A DNA stretch of 49,500 nt from CAYUUR01 sp964510235. Its GTDB lineage: Bacteria > Patescibacteriota > Saccharimonadia > Saccharimonadales > CAYUUR01. Below are positions 7,920 through 16,628 of this stretch, in pieces. Within the stretch, counting starts at the first letter, position 1, and each line of letters starts with the position of its first letter. Made by a program: the position numbers and the translations under genes. Where the stretch lies: NCBI GenBank assembly GCA_964510235.1, contig CAZEBF010000003.1, positions 1 to 49,500 of the forward strand, in the 5' to 3' direction. Below the pieces are notes generated by a model. The model worked only from the letters and a program-made list of their open reading frames with translations. It did not search any database and was not told the origin of the DNA.

Positions 7920-9671
7920 TTATTCCCGCGTGACACGCAGGATTTCCTCAACTGAGGTTAGTCCCAGCATTGCTTTAATAAGACCGTCCAACTGCATGGT
8001 CATCATCCCAGCCTTCATAGCCTCGTTCTGGATGCCTTCACTGGTTGTATCACTCATAATCAGCTTCTGAATCTCTGGGGTGACAGTAAGAGCCTCGTAA
8101 ATTCCCATGCGGCCACGGTAGCCAGTTTTGTCACCATCTAGCTCGGTTTTGGGTCGCCAAAATGTTAGCTTTGATGACTTTTCTTTCTTGTAAGCGGCAG
8201 CAGCGTCAGTGTATAGATCAGTGATGCGCTTCCAGTCTTCTTGTCCCTTGATACCAAAGGCACGTTCAATTTCTTTGAGCTGTTTGTCGTCTGGTGCGTA
8301 TGGTTCACACTCTTCTGGTACCAGTTTTCTCACAAGACGCTGACCAATGACCACGCGCACAGTACTAGCTATCAAAAACGGCTCGATGCTCATGTCAAGC
8401 AAGCGTGGCAGACATGTTGCGGCATTATTTGTGTGTAGTGTTGAGAACACCAAGTGCCCTGTTAGAGCAGCCTGCACGCCAAGGCTAGCGGTTTCACCGT
8501 CACGGATCTCACCAACCATAATAACGTTTGGATCTTGGCGCAGTAGAGCACGCAGTCCGTTCACGAAAGTCATACCGGCCACAGGGTTCACCTGCGTTTG
8601 GTTAACGCCCATCAGTCGGTATTCCACCGGGTCTTCAACGGTAGAGATGTTGACATCCGGTTTGTTGAGGATATTGAGAACTGAATGCAAAGTAGTAGAT
8701 TTACCAGAGCCGGTCGGACCGGTTACCAAAATCATACCGTGCGGCTGGACGATTGCATTATTGATGTCTTTGAGAGATTGACCCCAGAAGCCAAGCTGCT
8801 CAAGCGTAGCTGGATCACTGGACTCGTCCAAAACACGCATCACAACCTTTTCACCGTCGGTAATTGGTAGGGTAGAGACGCGGAAGGCAAAGCTGCGGCC
8901 ATTCATGGTGATTTTAAAACGACCGTCTTGTGGGGCGCGGCGTTCATCAATCTTGAGTCCAGATAGGATCTTGATGCGAGAAACCAGGGCAGCCTGGGTA
9001 CGTTTAGGCAACTTGTTGGCCTCACGGAGGACCCCGTCGATACGGTAGCGCACCTGGACGTGCTTATCGCGTGGCTCGATGTGAATATCGCTCGCCATCG
9101 ATTTAATGGCGTACTCAATGATTAGGTTTACGGTTTGAGCAATCGGCGAATCTTCGGCCAGATCTTCTTTACTGACTTCCTCTTCGGCTTCATCATCGCC
9201 ATCTTCGCCAGCTACTTCATTGATCTCGGTGCTTATGTTGCCGCGGTACTGGTCTAGGGCTGCCAAAATGCTACTACGCGTTGCCACATAAATACGAACG
9301 TCAGAACCAATCTGCTTTTGCAAAAAGTTAATTGCCTGGACGTCATCGGGGTCTTCCATGGCTAGTTCTTTGACGCCATCATCTCCTAGGCCAGTAATCA
9401 CCGCCATGTACTGACGGGCGACTCGTTCTGGAATGATGTTGAGCAGTTCGCGGTCGAGTGCCTTAGGGTCAATCTCGACAAACGGGACTTCGATTTCCTC
9501 TGAATAAGCCTTGGTCAGCTCGGTTTCTGACATGATGTTAGAGGCCATAACAATTTCTTGCAGTGGTTTTTTCTCGGCCTTAACTTGAGCAAGTAGGTTC
9601 TTAAGAGCTTCGCCCTCGACCTTTTTGTTCTTCTCCAGGAGTTTCTTTACGAAAGCATCAGATATACGCAT
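7920..9671 (-). CDS. pilB: Type IV pilus extension ATPase PilB
   Basis: 583 residues. The N-terminal MshEN-type domain is at about 1-150, an acidic linker (GEDGDDEAEEEVSKEDL) follows, then the secretion ATPase core: Walker A GPTGSGKST, Asp box, Walker B VGEIRDGETA and His box TGHLVFSTLHTN. The usual PilB four-cysteine zinc motif is not present: only one Cys remains, in EECEPYAPD. PilB powers pilus extension. First gene of the operon, divergent from recA; a TATACT lies about 14 nt before its ATG. Confidence 0.96.
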   Translation of the reverse strand: MRISDAFVKKLLEKNKKVEGEALKNLLAQVKAEKKPLQEIVMASNIMSETELTKAYSEEIEVPFVEIDPKALDRELLNIIPERVARQYMAVITGLGDDGVKELAMEDPDDVQAINFLQKQIGSDVRIYVATRSSILAALDQYRGNISTEINEVAGEDGDDEAEEEVSKEDLAEDSPIAQTVNLIIEYAIKSMASDIHIEPRDKHVQVRYRIDGVLREANKLPKRTQAALVSRIKILSGLKIDERRAPQDGRFKITMNGRSFAFRVSTLPITDGEKVVMRVLDESSDPATLEQLGFWGQSLKDINNAIVQPHGMILVTGPTGSGKSTTLHSVLNILNKPDVNISTVEDPVEYRLMGVNQTQVNPVAGMTFVNGLRALLRQDPNVIMVGEIRDGETASLGVQAALTGHLVFSTLHTNNAATCLPRLLDMSIEPFLIASTVRVVIGQRLVRKLVPEECEPYAPDDKQLKEIERAFGIKGQEDWKRITDLYTDAAAAYKKEKSSKLTFWRPKTELDGDKTGYRGRMGIYEALTVTPEIQKLIMSDTTSEGIQNEAMKAGMMTMQLDGLIKAMLGLTSVEEILRVTRE

Positions 9672-9743
9672 AGTCGTTGAACTTTAGTATAAAGCATAAC
9701 AATAATAGCGCGAAAGACTTATCGTGGATGAACAGCCAGACGA

Positions 9744-9772
9744 TTGCTAACAACCGCTACAGTCCGTATACT
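9744..9772 (+). promoter_or_regulatory. recA promoter (TTGCTA - 17 bp - TATACT)
   Basis: -35-like TTGCTA at 9744-9749 and -10 TATACT at 9767-9772 are separated by 17 bp. A 36-nt leader with AGGAGG follows. I see no LexA-type operator of the E. coli or Bacillus kind. Confidence 0.6.
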
Positions 9773-9808
9773 AGAGACTACTAAAAGTGCAAGTTGAGGA
9801 GGTGCAAC

Positions 9809-10846
9809 ATGGCAGCGAAAGCCAAGAACAATGATGGTGGCAAGACAGTTGGTGACGGACAACAAGACGGCAAGGGTAAGGCGCTCGGGCTAGCGCTTGA
9901 TCAGATTGAAAAGCAGTTTGGTAAGGGTTCGATCATGAAGATGGGCGATGCTCATAAAGTGCAGGTTGAATGTATTCCAACTGGTAGTATTTCGCTTGAT
10001 CTTGCTTTAGGTGGTGGTATTCCAAAAGGTCGTATTTTTGAGATTTATGGTCCAGAGTCATCTGGTAAGACGACGCTGACGCTGCATGCGATTGCCGAGA
10101 TTCAGCGACAAGGTGGTACGGCGGCGTTTATTGATGCCGAGCACGCCCTCGACCCAGCCTACGCCAAGCGCATTGGTGTGGATGTGGAAAACTTGCTTTT
10201 GAGCCAGCCGGATAACGGCGAACAAGCACTAGAAATTACTGAGACATTAGTACGCTCATCAGCAGTTGACCTGGTAGTCGTTGACTCCGTGGCGGCACTG
10301 GTACCACGCGCTGAAATCGAAGGCGATATGGGTGATGCGCACATGGGCTTGCAGGCTCGATTGATGAGCCAGGCGCTGCGTAAGCTGACCGGTGTTATTA
10401 ACAAATCAAAGACAACTGTAGTGTTCATTAACCAGATTCGTATGAAGATTGGTGTGATGTTTGGTAATCCAGAGACAACCACTGGTGGTAACGCCCTCAA
10501 GTTTTACGCTTCTGTGCGTATGGACATTCGCCGTATTGGACAGATCAAACAAGGCGACAAGATCATCGGTAACCGTACTCGTGTCAAGGTCGTCAAGAAC
10601 AAGATCGCGCCACCATTCCGCCAAGCCGAGTTCGACATTATGTATAACCAAGGTATCAGCAAGTCAGGTGATATCTTGGATCTTGCAGTCGAAAACGACA
10701 TCGTAGAAAAAGCTGGCGCCTGGTTTGCCTACGGCGACGAAAAAATTGGTCAAGGCCGTGAAGCCGCAAAGAAGTACCTCGAAGACAATCCAAAGGTGCT
10801 TGAAAAAGTCGCCAAACAAGTTACCGAAGCCGCCAATAAGGAGTAG
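9809..10846 (+). CDS. recA: Recombinase RecA
   Basis: 345 residues from the ATG at 9809, which has a clear GAGGAGG 6 nt upstream; the further upstream ATG at 9794 lacks one. Walker A GPESSGKTT at about 81-89, Walker B region VDLVVVDSVAALVP, loop L1 EGDMGDAHMGLQARLMSQ and loop L2 NPETTTGGNALKFYAS are intact. The N-terminus carries an unusual Gly/Lys/Asp-rich extension (about 25 residues). RecA forms the strand-exchange filament; its regulator recX lies two genes downstream. Confidence 0.98.
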   Translation: MAAKAKNNDGGKTVGDGQQDGKGKALGLALDQIEKQFGKGSIMKMGDAHKVQVECIPTGSISLDLALGGGIPKGRIFEIYGPESSGKTTLTLHAIAEIQRQGGTAAFIDAEHALDPAYAKRIGVDVENLLLSQPDNGEQALEITETLVRSSAVDLVVVDSVAALVPRAEIEGDMGDAHMGLQARLMSQALRKLTGVINKSKTTVVFINQIRMKIGVMFGNPETTTGGNALKFYASVRMDIRRIGQIKQGDKIIGNRTRVKVVKNKIAPPFRQAEFDIMYNQGISKSGDILDLAVENDIVEKAGAWFAYGDEKIGQGREAAKKYLEDNPKVLEKVAKQVTEAANKE

Positions 10847-10848
10847 TT

Positions 10849-11361
10849 TTGTCCGAATCTTTGATACTAATTGTTGATGAACAAGACAACCCAATTGGTG
10901 CTGAAGAAATGTACCTTGCTCATGAAAAAGGGCTCATCCATCGTATTGTGAGGATAATGGTAGAAGACGGTCAGGGTAAGCTGCTCTTGCAAAAAAGAAG
11001 TGCAAAGATGAAGCGATGGCCAAACTGCTGGGATAACTCAGCGGCTGGACATGTTGATGTGGGTGAGGAGTATGACGAAGCAGCAAAGCGAGAGCTGCAA
11101 GAAGAAATTGGAATTGAGCGAGCTAACCTAGAAGAACTAGGGACATATTTCACCGACAGAAAACTGGAGGATATTCCGCATTTTCGAAGATTCAATCGCA
11201 CATACAAAACTATAGCGACGGCAGAAGAAGTCGTAATTGATCCTGGTGAGGTGAGTGAAGCACGATGGTTTACTCTTGACGAGGTTAAAACACTCATCAA
11301 CGAGTCGCCCGATATGGTAACAGATGGTCTTGTCGATGTGATGAGTCGCTACTACACCTAG
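10849..11361 (+). CDS. NUDIX hydrolase of the IPP-isomerase-like/YfcD type
   Basis: 170 residues starting at TTG 10849, with AAGGAG 5 nt upstream that overlaps the recA end. It opens LILIVDEQDNPIGAEEMYLAHEKGLIH (shown in part: DEQDNPIGAEEMYLAH), a pattern of isopentenyl-diphosphate isomerase-like NUDIX enzymes. The Nudix box AGHVDVGEEYDEAAKRELQEEIG (in part: AAKRELQEEIG) is complete, so it should be catalytic. The substrate is unknown. It sits between recA and recX as part of the operon. Confidence 0.88.
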   Translation: MSESLILIVDEQDNPIGAEEMYLAHEKGLIHRIVRIMVEDGQGKLLLQKRSAKMKRWPNCWDNSAAGHVDVGEEYDEAAKRELQEEIGIERANLEELGTYFTDRKLEDIPHFRRFNRTYKTIATAEEVVIDPGEVSEARWFTLDEVKTLINESPDMVTDGLVDVMSRYYT

Positions 11362-11363
11362 GT

Positions 11364-11975
11364 ATGAAAATTACGGATATAAAGCAACAGGTTAAGCGGC
11401 AGGGTCGTTATTCGATTTATGTTGATGGTAAATACTCGTTTAGTTTGAGTGAGAACGAGCTGTTGACGGTCGGGCTCAGGATTGGCCAGGAATACACGCA
11501 AGAAGAGTTTGATGATCTGCAGAAAAAGGCCGTGCTCGACAAAGCCTACATGCGCGCGTATGATCAGCTGTCACGGCGAGCTCGTAGCGAATGGGAACTG
11601 CGCGACTATCTAAAACGTAAAGAGTACGAAGAATCAATCATCGACCAAATCATCACCACTTTGCAAGACAAAGGTTACGTTGATGACGCTAAGTTTGCAG
11701 AAAGCTGGGTGCGCAACCGGCGTTTGCTCAAAGCCACCAGCAAAATGCGCTTACGCCAGGAGCTTCGCCAAAAGCGAGTTAGTGACGATGTTATCAGTAA
11801 AGCACTCGAAGAAGATGAAACATCAGAGCAAGCTGTGCTCAAAGACTTGATTGAACGCAAACGCCAGCAAACGCGTTACCAGGACAAAGATAAGCTCATA
11901 CAGTATCTTATGCGCCAAGGTTTTAGGTATGATGATATAAAATCCGTAAACGAGGAGTTGGAATGGGAAAAGTAA
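11364..11975 (+). CDS. recX: Regulatory protein RecX
   Basis: 203 residues. Typical RecX architecture: an N-terminal beta-rich segment (YSIYVDGKYSFSLSENELL) and then three three-helix repeats with LSRRARSEWELRDYLKRK and YVDDAKFAESWVRNRR signatures. RecX binds in the RecA filament groove and limits its activity. It starts 2 bp after the NUDIX gene and overlaps the next gene by 13 bp. Confidence 0.93.
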   Translation: MKITDIKQQVKRQGRYSIYVDGKYSFSLSENELLTVGLRIGQEYTQEEFDDLQKKAVLDKAYMRAYDQLSRRARSEWELRDYLKRKEYEESIIDQIITTLQDKGYVDDAKFAESWVRNRRLLKATSKMRLRQELRQKRVSDDVISKALEEDETSEQAVLKDLIERKRQQTRYQDKDKLIQYLMRQGFRYDDIKSVNEELEWEK

Positions 11976-12364
11976 AGCAGGGCGGGCTCGAGTTCCCCGA
12001 TGAATCATCCAAAAATGCCTTTGCAGAAGGTCTGCGCGCTCCGTTATCTGCTCGGATCGACGATTTTATAATAGGTGACCTAGGAGCGCTGATGGATCCG
12101 GCGGTGCATCGCTATTCACCGGTGCGTGTTAGTCTGCAACTTCGATTACGACAGTTGCAAGGGCTAAAAGAGGCTGCATTAACCATGACGCCTGACTCAG
12201 CAGTCAAAGTTGGCAATACGGTTTTAGGCATATTAGCTATCATGCAAGAACACAATCAGGCTACTGCTGCATCGGAGACGCCGGCATTGCTTGAGGAACA
12301 CCCTGTGGACGCGCAACCGCCTGCTGTTGAACAGGCATCGGCTGCAGTGGATCCTTCACAATAA
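11963..12364 (+). CDS. Unknown small protein, translationally coupled to recX
   Basis: 133 residues, no recognised domain. Helical N-terminal two-thirds (for example RVSLQLRLRQLQGLKEAAL) and an Ala/Pro/Gln/Glu-rich tail after about residue 100. GAGGAG lies 5 nt upstream, inside recX, and the start overlaps the recX end by 13 bp, which supports real translation. The last 104 bp overlap, tail to tail, the PRC-barrel gene on the other strand. Confidence 0.7.
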   Translation: MGKVKQGGLEFPDESSKNAFAEGLRAPLSARIDDFIIGDLGALMDPAVHRYSPVRVSLQLRLRQLQGLKEAALTMTPDSAVKVGNTVLGILAIMQEHNQATAASETPALLEEHPVDAQPPAVEQASAAVDPSQ

Positions 12365-12824
12365 TTGCTTTGGCGTTGATCTCGACAATCTGATTGCGGT
12401 CAACACTGGTGCCACTGCCTTTGAGATTTTTGAGCATTGACTGGCTGGTGTAGAGTCTTTGAATGTAAAAAGTGGTTGTTTCTGTAGCAAAATCACTAAC
12501 TTTACCAAGCTTTCGCTTTTTATCAGAGATTACGGCGTGTCCTAGCAAAGGAAAATCGAGGTTAAGGATACTCTTTAGACGTACCAAGTCATCAGGATGT
12601 GCGAGCACTTCAAAATCGTTGATGGCAAAACCTTGCGGCAAAATCTCACGAATATCTTGGCTCAGTAGAACCAGCTGGTTTTTAGATTTGGAATCATGGC
12701 AAAACCAACCTTCTATCTTGAGGTTATTCGGGTTAATAATTGGCTCGACTGCCGTGGCTACTTGCCCACCAAGACGCAAGCTCATCACTGGAACATTCAG
12801 AAGCGATTTACTGAGTTGCAACAT
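12261..12824 (-). CDS. PRC-barrel domain protein
   Basis: 187 residues. Two PRC-barrel-like halves: VMSLRLGGQVATAVEPIINP and LLGHAVISDKKRKLGKVSDF; the tail is Pro/Gln/Met rich. PRC-barrels occur in RimM and in stand-alone proteins of uncertain role. The -10 TATAAT is 8 nt before its ATG with no Shine-Dalgarno, so it is probably leaderless. Its 3' end overlaps the recX-linked gene by 104 bp in antiparallel orientation. Confidence 0.75.
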   Translation of the reverse strand: MLQLSKSLLNVPVMSLRLGGQVATAVEPIINPNNLKIEGWFCHDSKSKNQLVLLSQDIREILPQGFAINDFEVLAHPDDLVRLKSILNLDFPLLGHAVISDKKRKLGKVSDFATETTTFYIQRLYTSQSMLKNLKGSGTSVDRNQIVEINAKAIIVKDPLQPMPVQQQAVARPQGVPQAMPASPMQQ

Positions 12825-12886
12825 GCCCTTTTATTATACAGGAGGAAGCACCGAAGACTGAAGATTGGAGATAACAGATGTCGTGG

Positions 12887-12892
12887 TATGAT
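12887..12892 (+). promoter_or_regulatory. -10 element (TATGAT) of tsaE
   Basis: TATGAT lies 7 nt before the ATG at 12900 with no Shine-Dalgarno between; leaderless arrangement that fixes the start. Confidence 0.55.
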
Positions 12893-12899
12893 ATGACCG

Positions 12900-13334
12900 A
12901 TGAAAAACGTATATCAAACTAGTAATGCAGAAGAGACTGAGGCGATTGGTGAGCAGATAGGTGCTCAGCTGATTGGCGGTGAAGTGATTGAACTAAGCAG
13001 TGATTTGGGCGGCGGCAAAACTACTTTTGTACGAGGCTTAGCCCGCGGCGTTGGCAGCGCTGACCGTGTAGCTAGTCCAACTTTTACGATCAGCAAGGTC
13101 TACCAGGCGCCGGATTTTGCTATTCATCATTTTGATTTTTATCGTTTGCAAGAAGCTGGCCTTATCAAGCATGAACTCGAAGATGTCCTGGGTGATGAAA
13201 AAGTCGTCACAGTGGTTGAGTGGAGTGACGTGATTGCAGATGTGCTGCCAGAACACACCATCAAGATTGATATTACAAGCAACGGCGAGAACCGCCGCAC
13301 CATAGCCATTGACCAACCAGGCGGTGCAAACTGA
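12900..13334 (+). CDS. tsaE: tRNA t6A37 biosynthesis ATPase TsaE
   Basis: 144 residues, normal length. Walker A is SDLGGGKTTFVRGLARG; the family motif SPTFTISKVY and HFDFYRL follow, and EWSD near the C-terminus is conserved. TsaE is the ATPase of the TsaB-TsaD-TsaE complex that adds threonylcarbamoyl to A37 of ANN-decoding tRNAs. Its TGA stop overlaps the tsaB ATG (ATGA), the common coupling of this pair. Confidence 0.95.
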   Translation: MKNVYQTSNAEETEAIGEQIGAQLIGGEVIELSSDLGGGKTTFVRGLARGVGSADRVASPTFTISKVYQAPDFAIHHFDFYRLQEAGLIKHELEDVLGDEKVVTVVEWSDVIADVLPEHTIKIDITSNGENRRTIAIDQPGGAN

Positions 13335-13726
13335 TGCTGGTACTGACGATAAGAACCGATAAACCTGAAGCTGGACTGAGACTCTTCCAGGACGATACAG
13401 AAGTTGCGTCGCGTGTCTGGCAGGCTCACCGTGAATTGGCTGAAACCATTCACCTTAAACTGCAAGAACTACTGGACGAAGCGGATATGTCCCTAAACGA
13501 TATTCAAGGCATTGTATGCTACAAAGGTCCAGGCAGTTTCACGGGACTTCGGATTGGTATGAGTGTGGCGAACGCGCTGGCGTGCAGTTTGCAGATTCCA
13601 AGCATTGCGGCGAATGGCAAAGATTGGCAGCAACAAGGAGTCTCGCAGCTCGCATCAGGCCAGACAGATTCTGTCATGTTGCCAGAGTATGGCGGACAAA
13701 TACACATCACTCAACAGAAAAAGTAA
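13334..13726 (+). CDS. tsaB: t6A complex dimerisation subunit TsaB, short form
   Basis: 130 residues; the conserved KGPGSFTGLRIGMSVANAL motif of the N-terminal actin-like lobe is intact. Typical TsaB is about 220-230 residues, so the second lobe is missing and the sequence ends in a polar tail (HITQQKK). Either it is a natural one-lobe TsaB, which would still contact TsaD through the N-terminal lobe, or it was shortened by a frameshift; the 190 bp downstream show no continuing TsaB-like frame. Coupled to tsaE by ATGA. Confidence 0.85.
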   Translation: MLVLTIRTDKPEAGLRLFQDDTEVASRVWQAHRELAETIHLKLQELLDEADMSLNDIQGIVCYKGPGSFTGLRIGMSVANALACSLQIPSIAANGKDWQQQGVSQLASGQTDSVMLPEYGGQIHITQQKK

Positions 13727-13920
13727 GATTACGCAGCCTATCGTTGCGTTTGCAAAAACGCGGGCGTATTATAGAGTCAGGATTTTGATCGTTTTTTGGG
13801 AAAAAAGTCCAATGCAGACAACTTAATTAACTGATATTTCAGATTTTCCACCTTTGGCTAAAGAAGTGATAGTGATGACAAGGTGCGGACTTCTGTTGAA
13901 ACACATAGAAAGGACATGAT

Positions 13921-15435
13921 ATGGATCCAATAACCATAGCTTTAGCTGTGATTGGAATCGCTGCTGGCTTTGGTGCGAGCACGGTTGTCACCAAGAAGAA
14001 ATCTGGTGACGCACAAGCTAACGCCGAGAAGGAGCTTTCTAAAGCCAAGAAAGAGGCGCGCAAACTCGTTGACCAAGCCCGCGAGGAAGCGGCACAAGCG
14101 GCTGAAGAAGCCCGACGTGATGAGCAAACCCGCCGCAGGGAAGTCAAGCAGATTGAGCAACGTTTGCTTGATCGCCAAGAAGCGCTCGACAAAAAACTCG
14201 ATAGTCTTGATAAACGCAACGAATCACTCCGCAAGGCCGAAGACGAAGTCGAGGAACTCAAGAACGAGATTCGGGCAATTCGCGGCAAGCAACAAGAGAA
14301 ACTCGAGAAGATCGCCAAGCTAACTAAAGAAGATGCCGCCGACAAGCTCATGAAGATGACCGAGCGTGACATCAAGAACGACCTAACCGGACTCATTTCT
14401 AAGCGCCAAAAGGAAGCTCAAGATCATGCCGAAGATTTGGCTGGTTTAATTATCGTGACAGCTATGGAACGGATGGCCAGTGAGGTTACAGCAGAGCGAA
14501 CGCTCACTAGTATCAAGCTAGAAGATGAAGAAATGAAGGGGCGCATCATTGGTAAGGAAGGCCGTAACATTCAAGCCCTGCAGCGTGCTACTGGTGTCGA
14601 CATCATGGTTGATGACACGCCAGGCTACGTTGTGCTCAGTAGTTTTGATCCGATTCGTCGTGAAGTCGCTCGTCAAGCCATGGAAATGCTGCTTAAAGAT
14701 GGCCGTGTTCACCCAGGTAGAATCGAAGAAGTTGTTGAAAAAGCTCAAAAGAACGTACACAAAGACGTCATCAAAGCAGGTGAAGATGCTGCTCGTGAAG
14801 TCGGTGTCATTGGCATTCCGCGTGAAGTGCTAGAACTGCTCGGTGAGCTAAAGTACAGAACCAGTTACGGCCAGAACGTGCTCAAGCACAGTACTGAGAT
14901 GGCTCACATGGCCGGCATGATCGCTGAAGAAATTGGTGCTGACGTTAAGACTACTAAGTACGCTGCACTGGTACATGATCTTGGCAAGGCTTTGACGCAC
15001 AAGATGGAAGGCAAGCATCACCACATTAGTGGCGAAATGCTGCGTAAATATGGCGCACCAGAAGCTGTAGCCTTGGCCGCCGAACAACACCACGACGATG
15101 TTGAAGCAACCACCAAAGAAGCTTTAATTGTCCGTGTAGTTGATGCTATTAGCGCATCACGTCCAGGCGCGCGCAACATCAGTGCCGAAAACTTTGGTGA
15201 CCGTATGCGTGATCTAGAAAACGTAGCAACTGGGTTTGATGGTGTCGATAAGGCTTACGCTATCAGTGCTGGTCGTGAAGTACGTGTCTTTGTACAGCCA
15301 AAATCAGTAGATGATTTGTCTGCAATCAAAATGGCCCGCGATATCGCTACCAAGATTGAGTCAACCATGCAATATCCAGGTACCATCAAAGTTAACGTCA
15401 TTCGCGAAACCCGCGCCATAGAATTCGCCAAGTAG
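13921..15435 (+). CDS. rny: Ribonuclease Y
   Basis: 504 residues, full length. N-terminal membrane helix at about 4-24, a long charged coiled-coil at about 35-150, the KH domain (MKGRIIGKEGRNIQALQRA) and the HD domain with HSTEMAHMAG and VHDLGKALTH. RNase Y is a membrane-attached endoribonuclease that starts mRNA decay. GAAAGGA lies about 7 nt upstream. It leads a four-gene cluster that includes a YmdB-like phosphoesterase, a known genomic partner in Firmicutes. Confidence 0.97.
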   Translation: MDPITIALAVIGIAAGFGASTVVTKKKSGDAQANAEKELSKAKKEARKLVDQAREEAAQAAEEARRDEQTRRREVKQIEQRLLDRQEALDKKLDSLDKRNESLRKAEDEVEELKNEIRAIRGKQQEKLEKIAKLTKEDAADKLMKMTERDIKNDLTGLISKRQKEAQDHAEDLAGLIIVTAMERMASEVTAERTLTSIKLEDEEMKGRIIGKEGRNIQALQRATGVDIMVDDTPGYVVLSSFDPIRREVARQAMEMLLKDGRVHPGRIEEVVEKAQKNVHKDVIKAGEDAAREVGVIGIPREVLELLGELKYRTSYGQNVLKHSTEMAHMAGMIAEEIGADVKTTKYAALVHDLGKALTHKMEGKHHHISGEMLRKYGAPEAVALAAEQHHDDVEATTKEALIVRVVDAISASRPGARNISAENFGDRMRDLENVATGFDGVDKAYAISAGREVRVFVQPKSVDDLSAIKMARDIATKIESTMQYPGTIKVNVIRETRAIEFAK

Positions 15436-15444
15436 GAGGCAACA

Positions 15445-15978
15445 ATGATAACTATTTGGTTTGAGCCGCACAGTACCACAACCGATAATGAAGCAAAACT
15501 TGCCAGTGGCTGGAATGACGTAGATTTATCTGAGCTTGGAGTTGAGCAGCTAAAAACACAGTGGCCGAGTCGGTGCAAAGAGCGTGAGTTAGATGCAATA
15601 TATTCATCCGATATGCAACGAGCATATAAATGTGCAATTTTTGTGGCAGAGCTGGAGAGTATCCCAGTGTATGCCGATCGTCGTCTTAGGGAATGTAACT
15701 ACGGCGACTTAACTCAGGTAGACAAAAAGATTGTTGACGAGCAAAAAGTGCAGAGGATAGACGAGCCGTTCCCTAACGGTGAAAGCTATCAGGATTGCAT
15801 GGGCCGCATGGGAGAGTTTTTAACATATCTTAAGGCAAACTTTGACGGCAAGACTGTCATGATAATAGGTCATCGCGCTACCCAGTACGGACTAGAACAT
15901 CACATTGCGGGTAAGACAATCGAACAGTGTGTCACAGAGCCCTGGACATACCAACCAGGCTGGAAGTACGAGCTATAA
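15445..15978 (+). CDS. Histidine-phosphatase-superfamily protein with altered RHG motif
   Basis: 177 residues. The phosphoglycerate-mutase-like fold is indicated by LSELGVEQLK, IYSSDMQRAYKCA (second catalytic Arg), RLRECNYGDL (catalytic Glu) and IIGHRAT (second catalytic His). The usual N-terminal RHG is FEPHSTT, so the nucleophile His is present but its preceding Arg is Pro. Activity is therefore uncertain. AGGAGG is 4 nt upstream. It is in the rny operon; substrate unknown. Confidence 0.85.
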   Translation: MITIWFEPHSTTTDNEAKLASGWNDVDLSELGVEQLKTQWPSRCKERELDAIYSSDMQRAYKCAIFVAELESIPVYADRRLRECNYGDLTQVDKKIVDEQKVQRIDEPFPNGESYQDCMGRMGEFLTYLKANFDGKTVMIIGHRATQYGLEHHIAGKTIEQCVTEPWTYQPGWKYEL

Positions 15979-15986
15979 TAAAGGAC

Positions 15987-16628
15987 ATGAAGATTACAAA
16001 GTATGTGCATTCGTGTTTACTGATCGAGAAAGATAACAAGGTTGTGCTGTGTGATCCCGGGCAGTTCAGTTGGGAATCAGGTTTGGTAGATATTGATGCT
16101 TTACCCCAGCTTGATTTGATTATTATCACGCACGAGCATTTTGACCATATGCATATGCCGTTTGTTACTGCGTTGCGCGGCAAGTTTCCTGATGTGCAAA
16201 TTTTGACTACACCAAGCGCCAAACAGCAACTAGAATCAGCGGGTGTAAATAACGTAACGACCGAATCGCATGAGCTAGCTACTATATTTTCTAGTCAGAC
16301 TCATGCCAGCCTTGACCCACTCGGCGATGCGCCAGAAAACATTGCTGTGCATGTCTTTGATACGGTAACTGTTGGTGGTGATCGGCATGATCTAGAAGAG
16401 ACTAAAGCTGTGCTTGCTTTGCCGGCTACTGCACCATGGGGTTCCATGATGTCTGCAGCTACAATGCTGCAACGCCTCAAACCGCAATATGTTATCCCGA
16501 TTCATGATTGGCACTGGAACGAAGCAGCACGTTCACAGGCGTACGACAGGCTTGAGGCCTTTGCTAAAGATATTGGTATAACATTCTTGCGACCTGTTGA
16601 CGGCCAGCCGCTTGAGGTTTCAGTATGA
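15987..16628 (+). CDS. Metallo-beta-lactamase-fold hydrolase (UlaG-like)
   Basis: 213 residues from the ATG at 15987, with AAGGA 5 nt upstream. The metal-binding motif THEHFDHMH (HxHxDH) is clear, and later conserved positions include GGDRHDLEE and IPIHDWHWN, resembling the YtkL/UlaG-like group of metal-dependent hydrolases. Substrate cannot be assigned. The stop overlaps the ATG of the next gene (GTATGA), indicating coupling. Confidence 0.87.
   Translation: MKITKYVHSCLLIEKDNKVVLCDPGQFSWESGLVDIDALPQLDLIIITHEHFDHMHMPFVTALRGKFPDVQILTTPSAKQQLESAGVNNVTTESHELATIFSSQTHASLDPLGDAPENIAVHVFDTVTVGGDRHDLEETKAVLALPATAPWGSMMSAATMLQRLKPQYVIPIHDWHWNEAARSQAYDRLEAFAKDIGITFLRPVDGQPLEVSV

Noticed and set aside
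13727..13920. Second part of tsaB or a small gene upstream of rny
   Set aside because: No frame continues TsaB similarity and no start signal with a credible ORF is present; only a possible TATTAT promoter hexamer near 13769 is seen.
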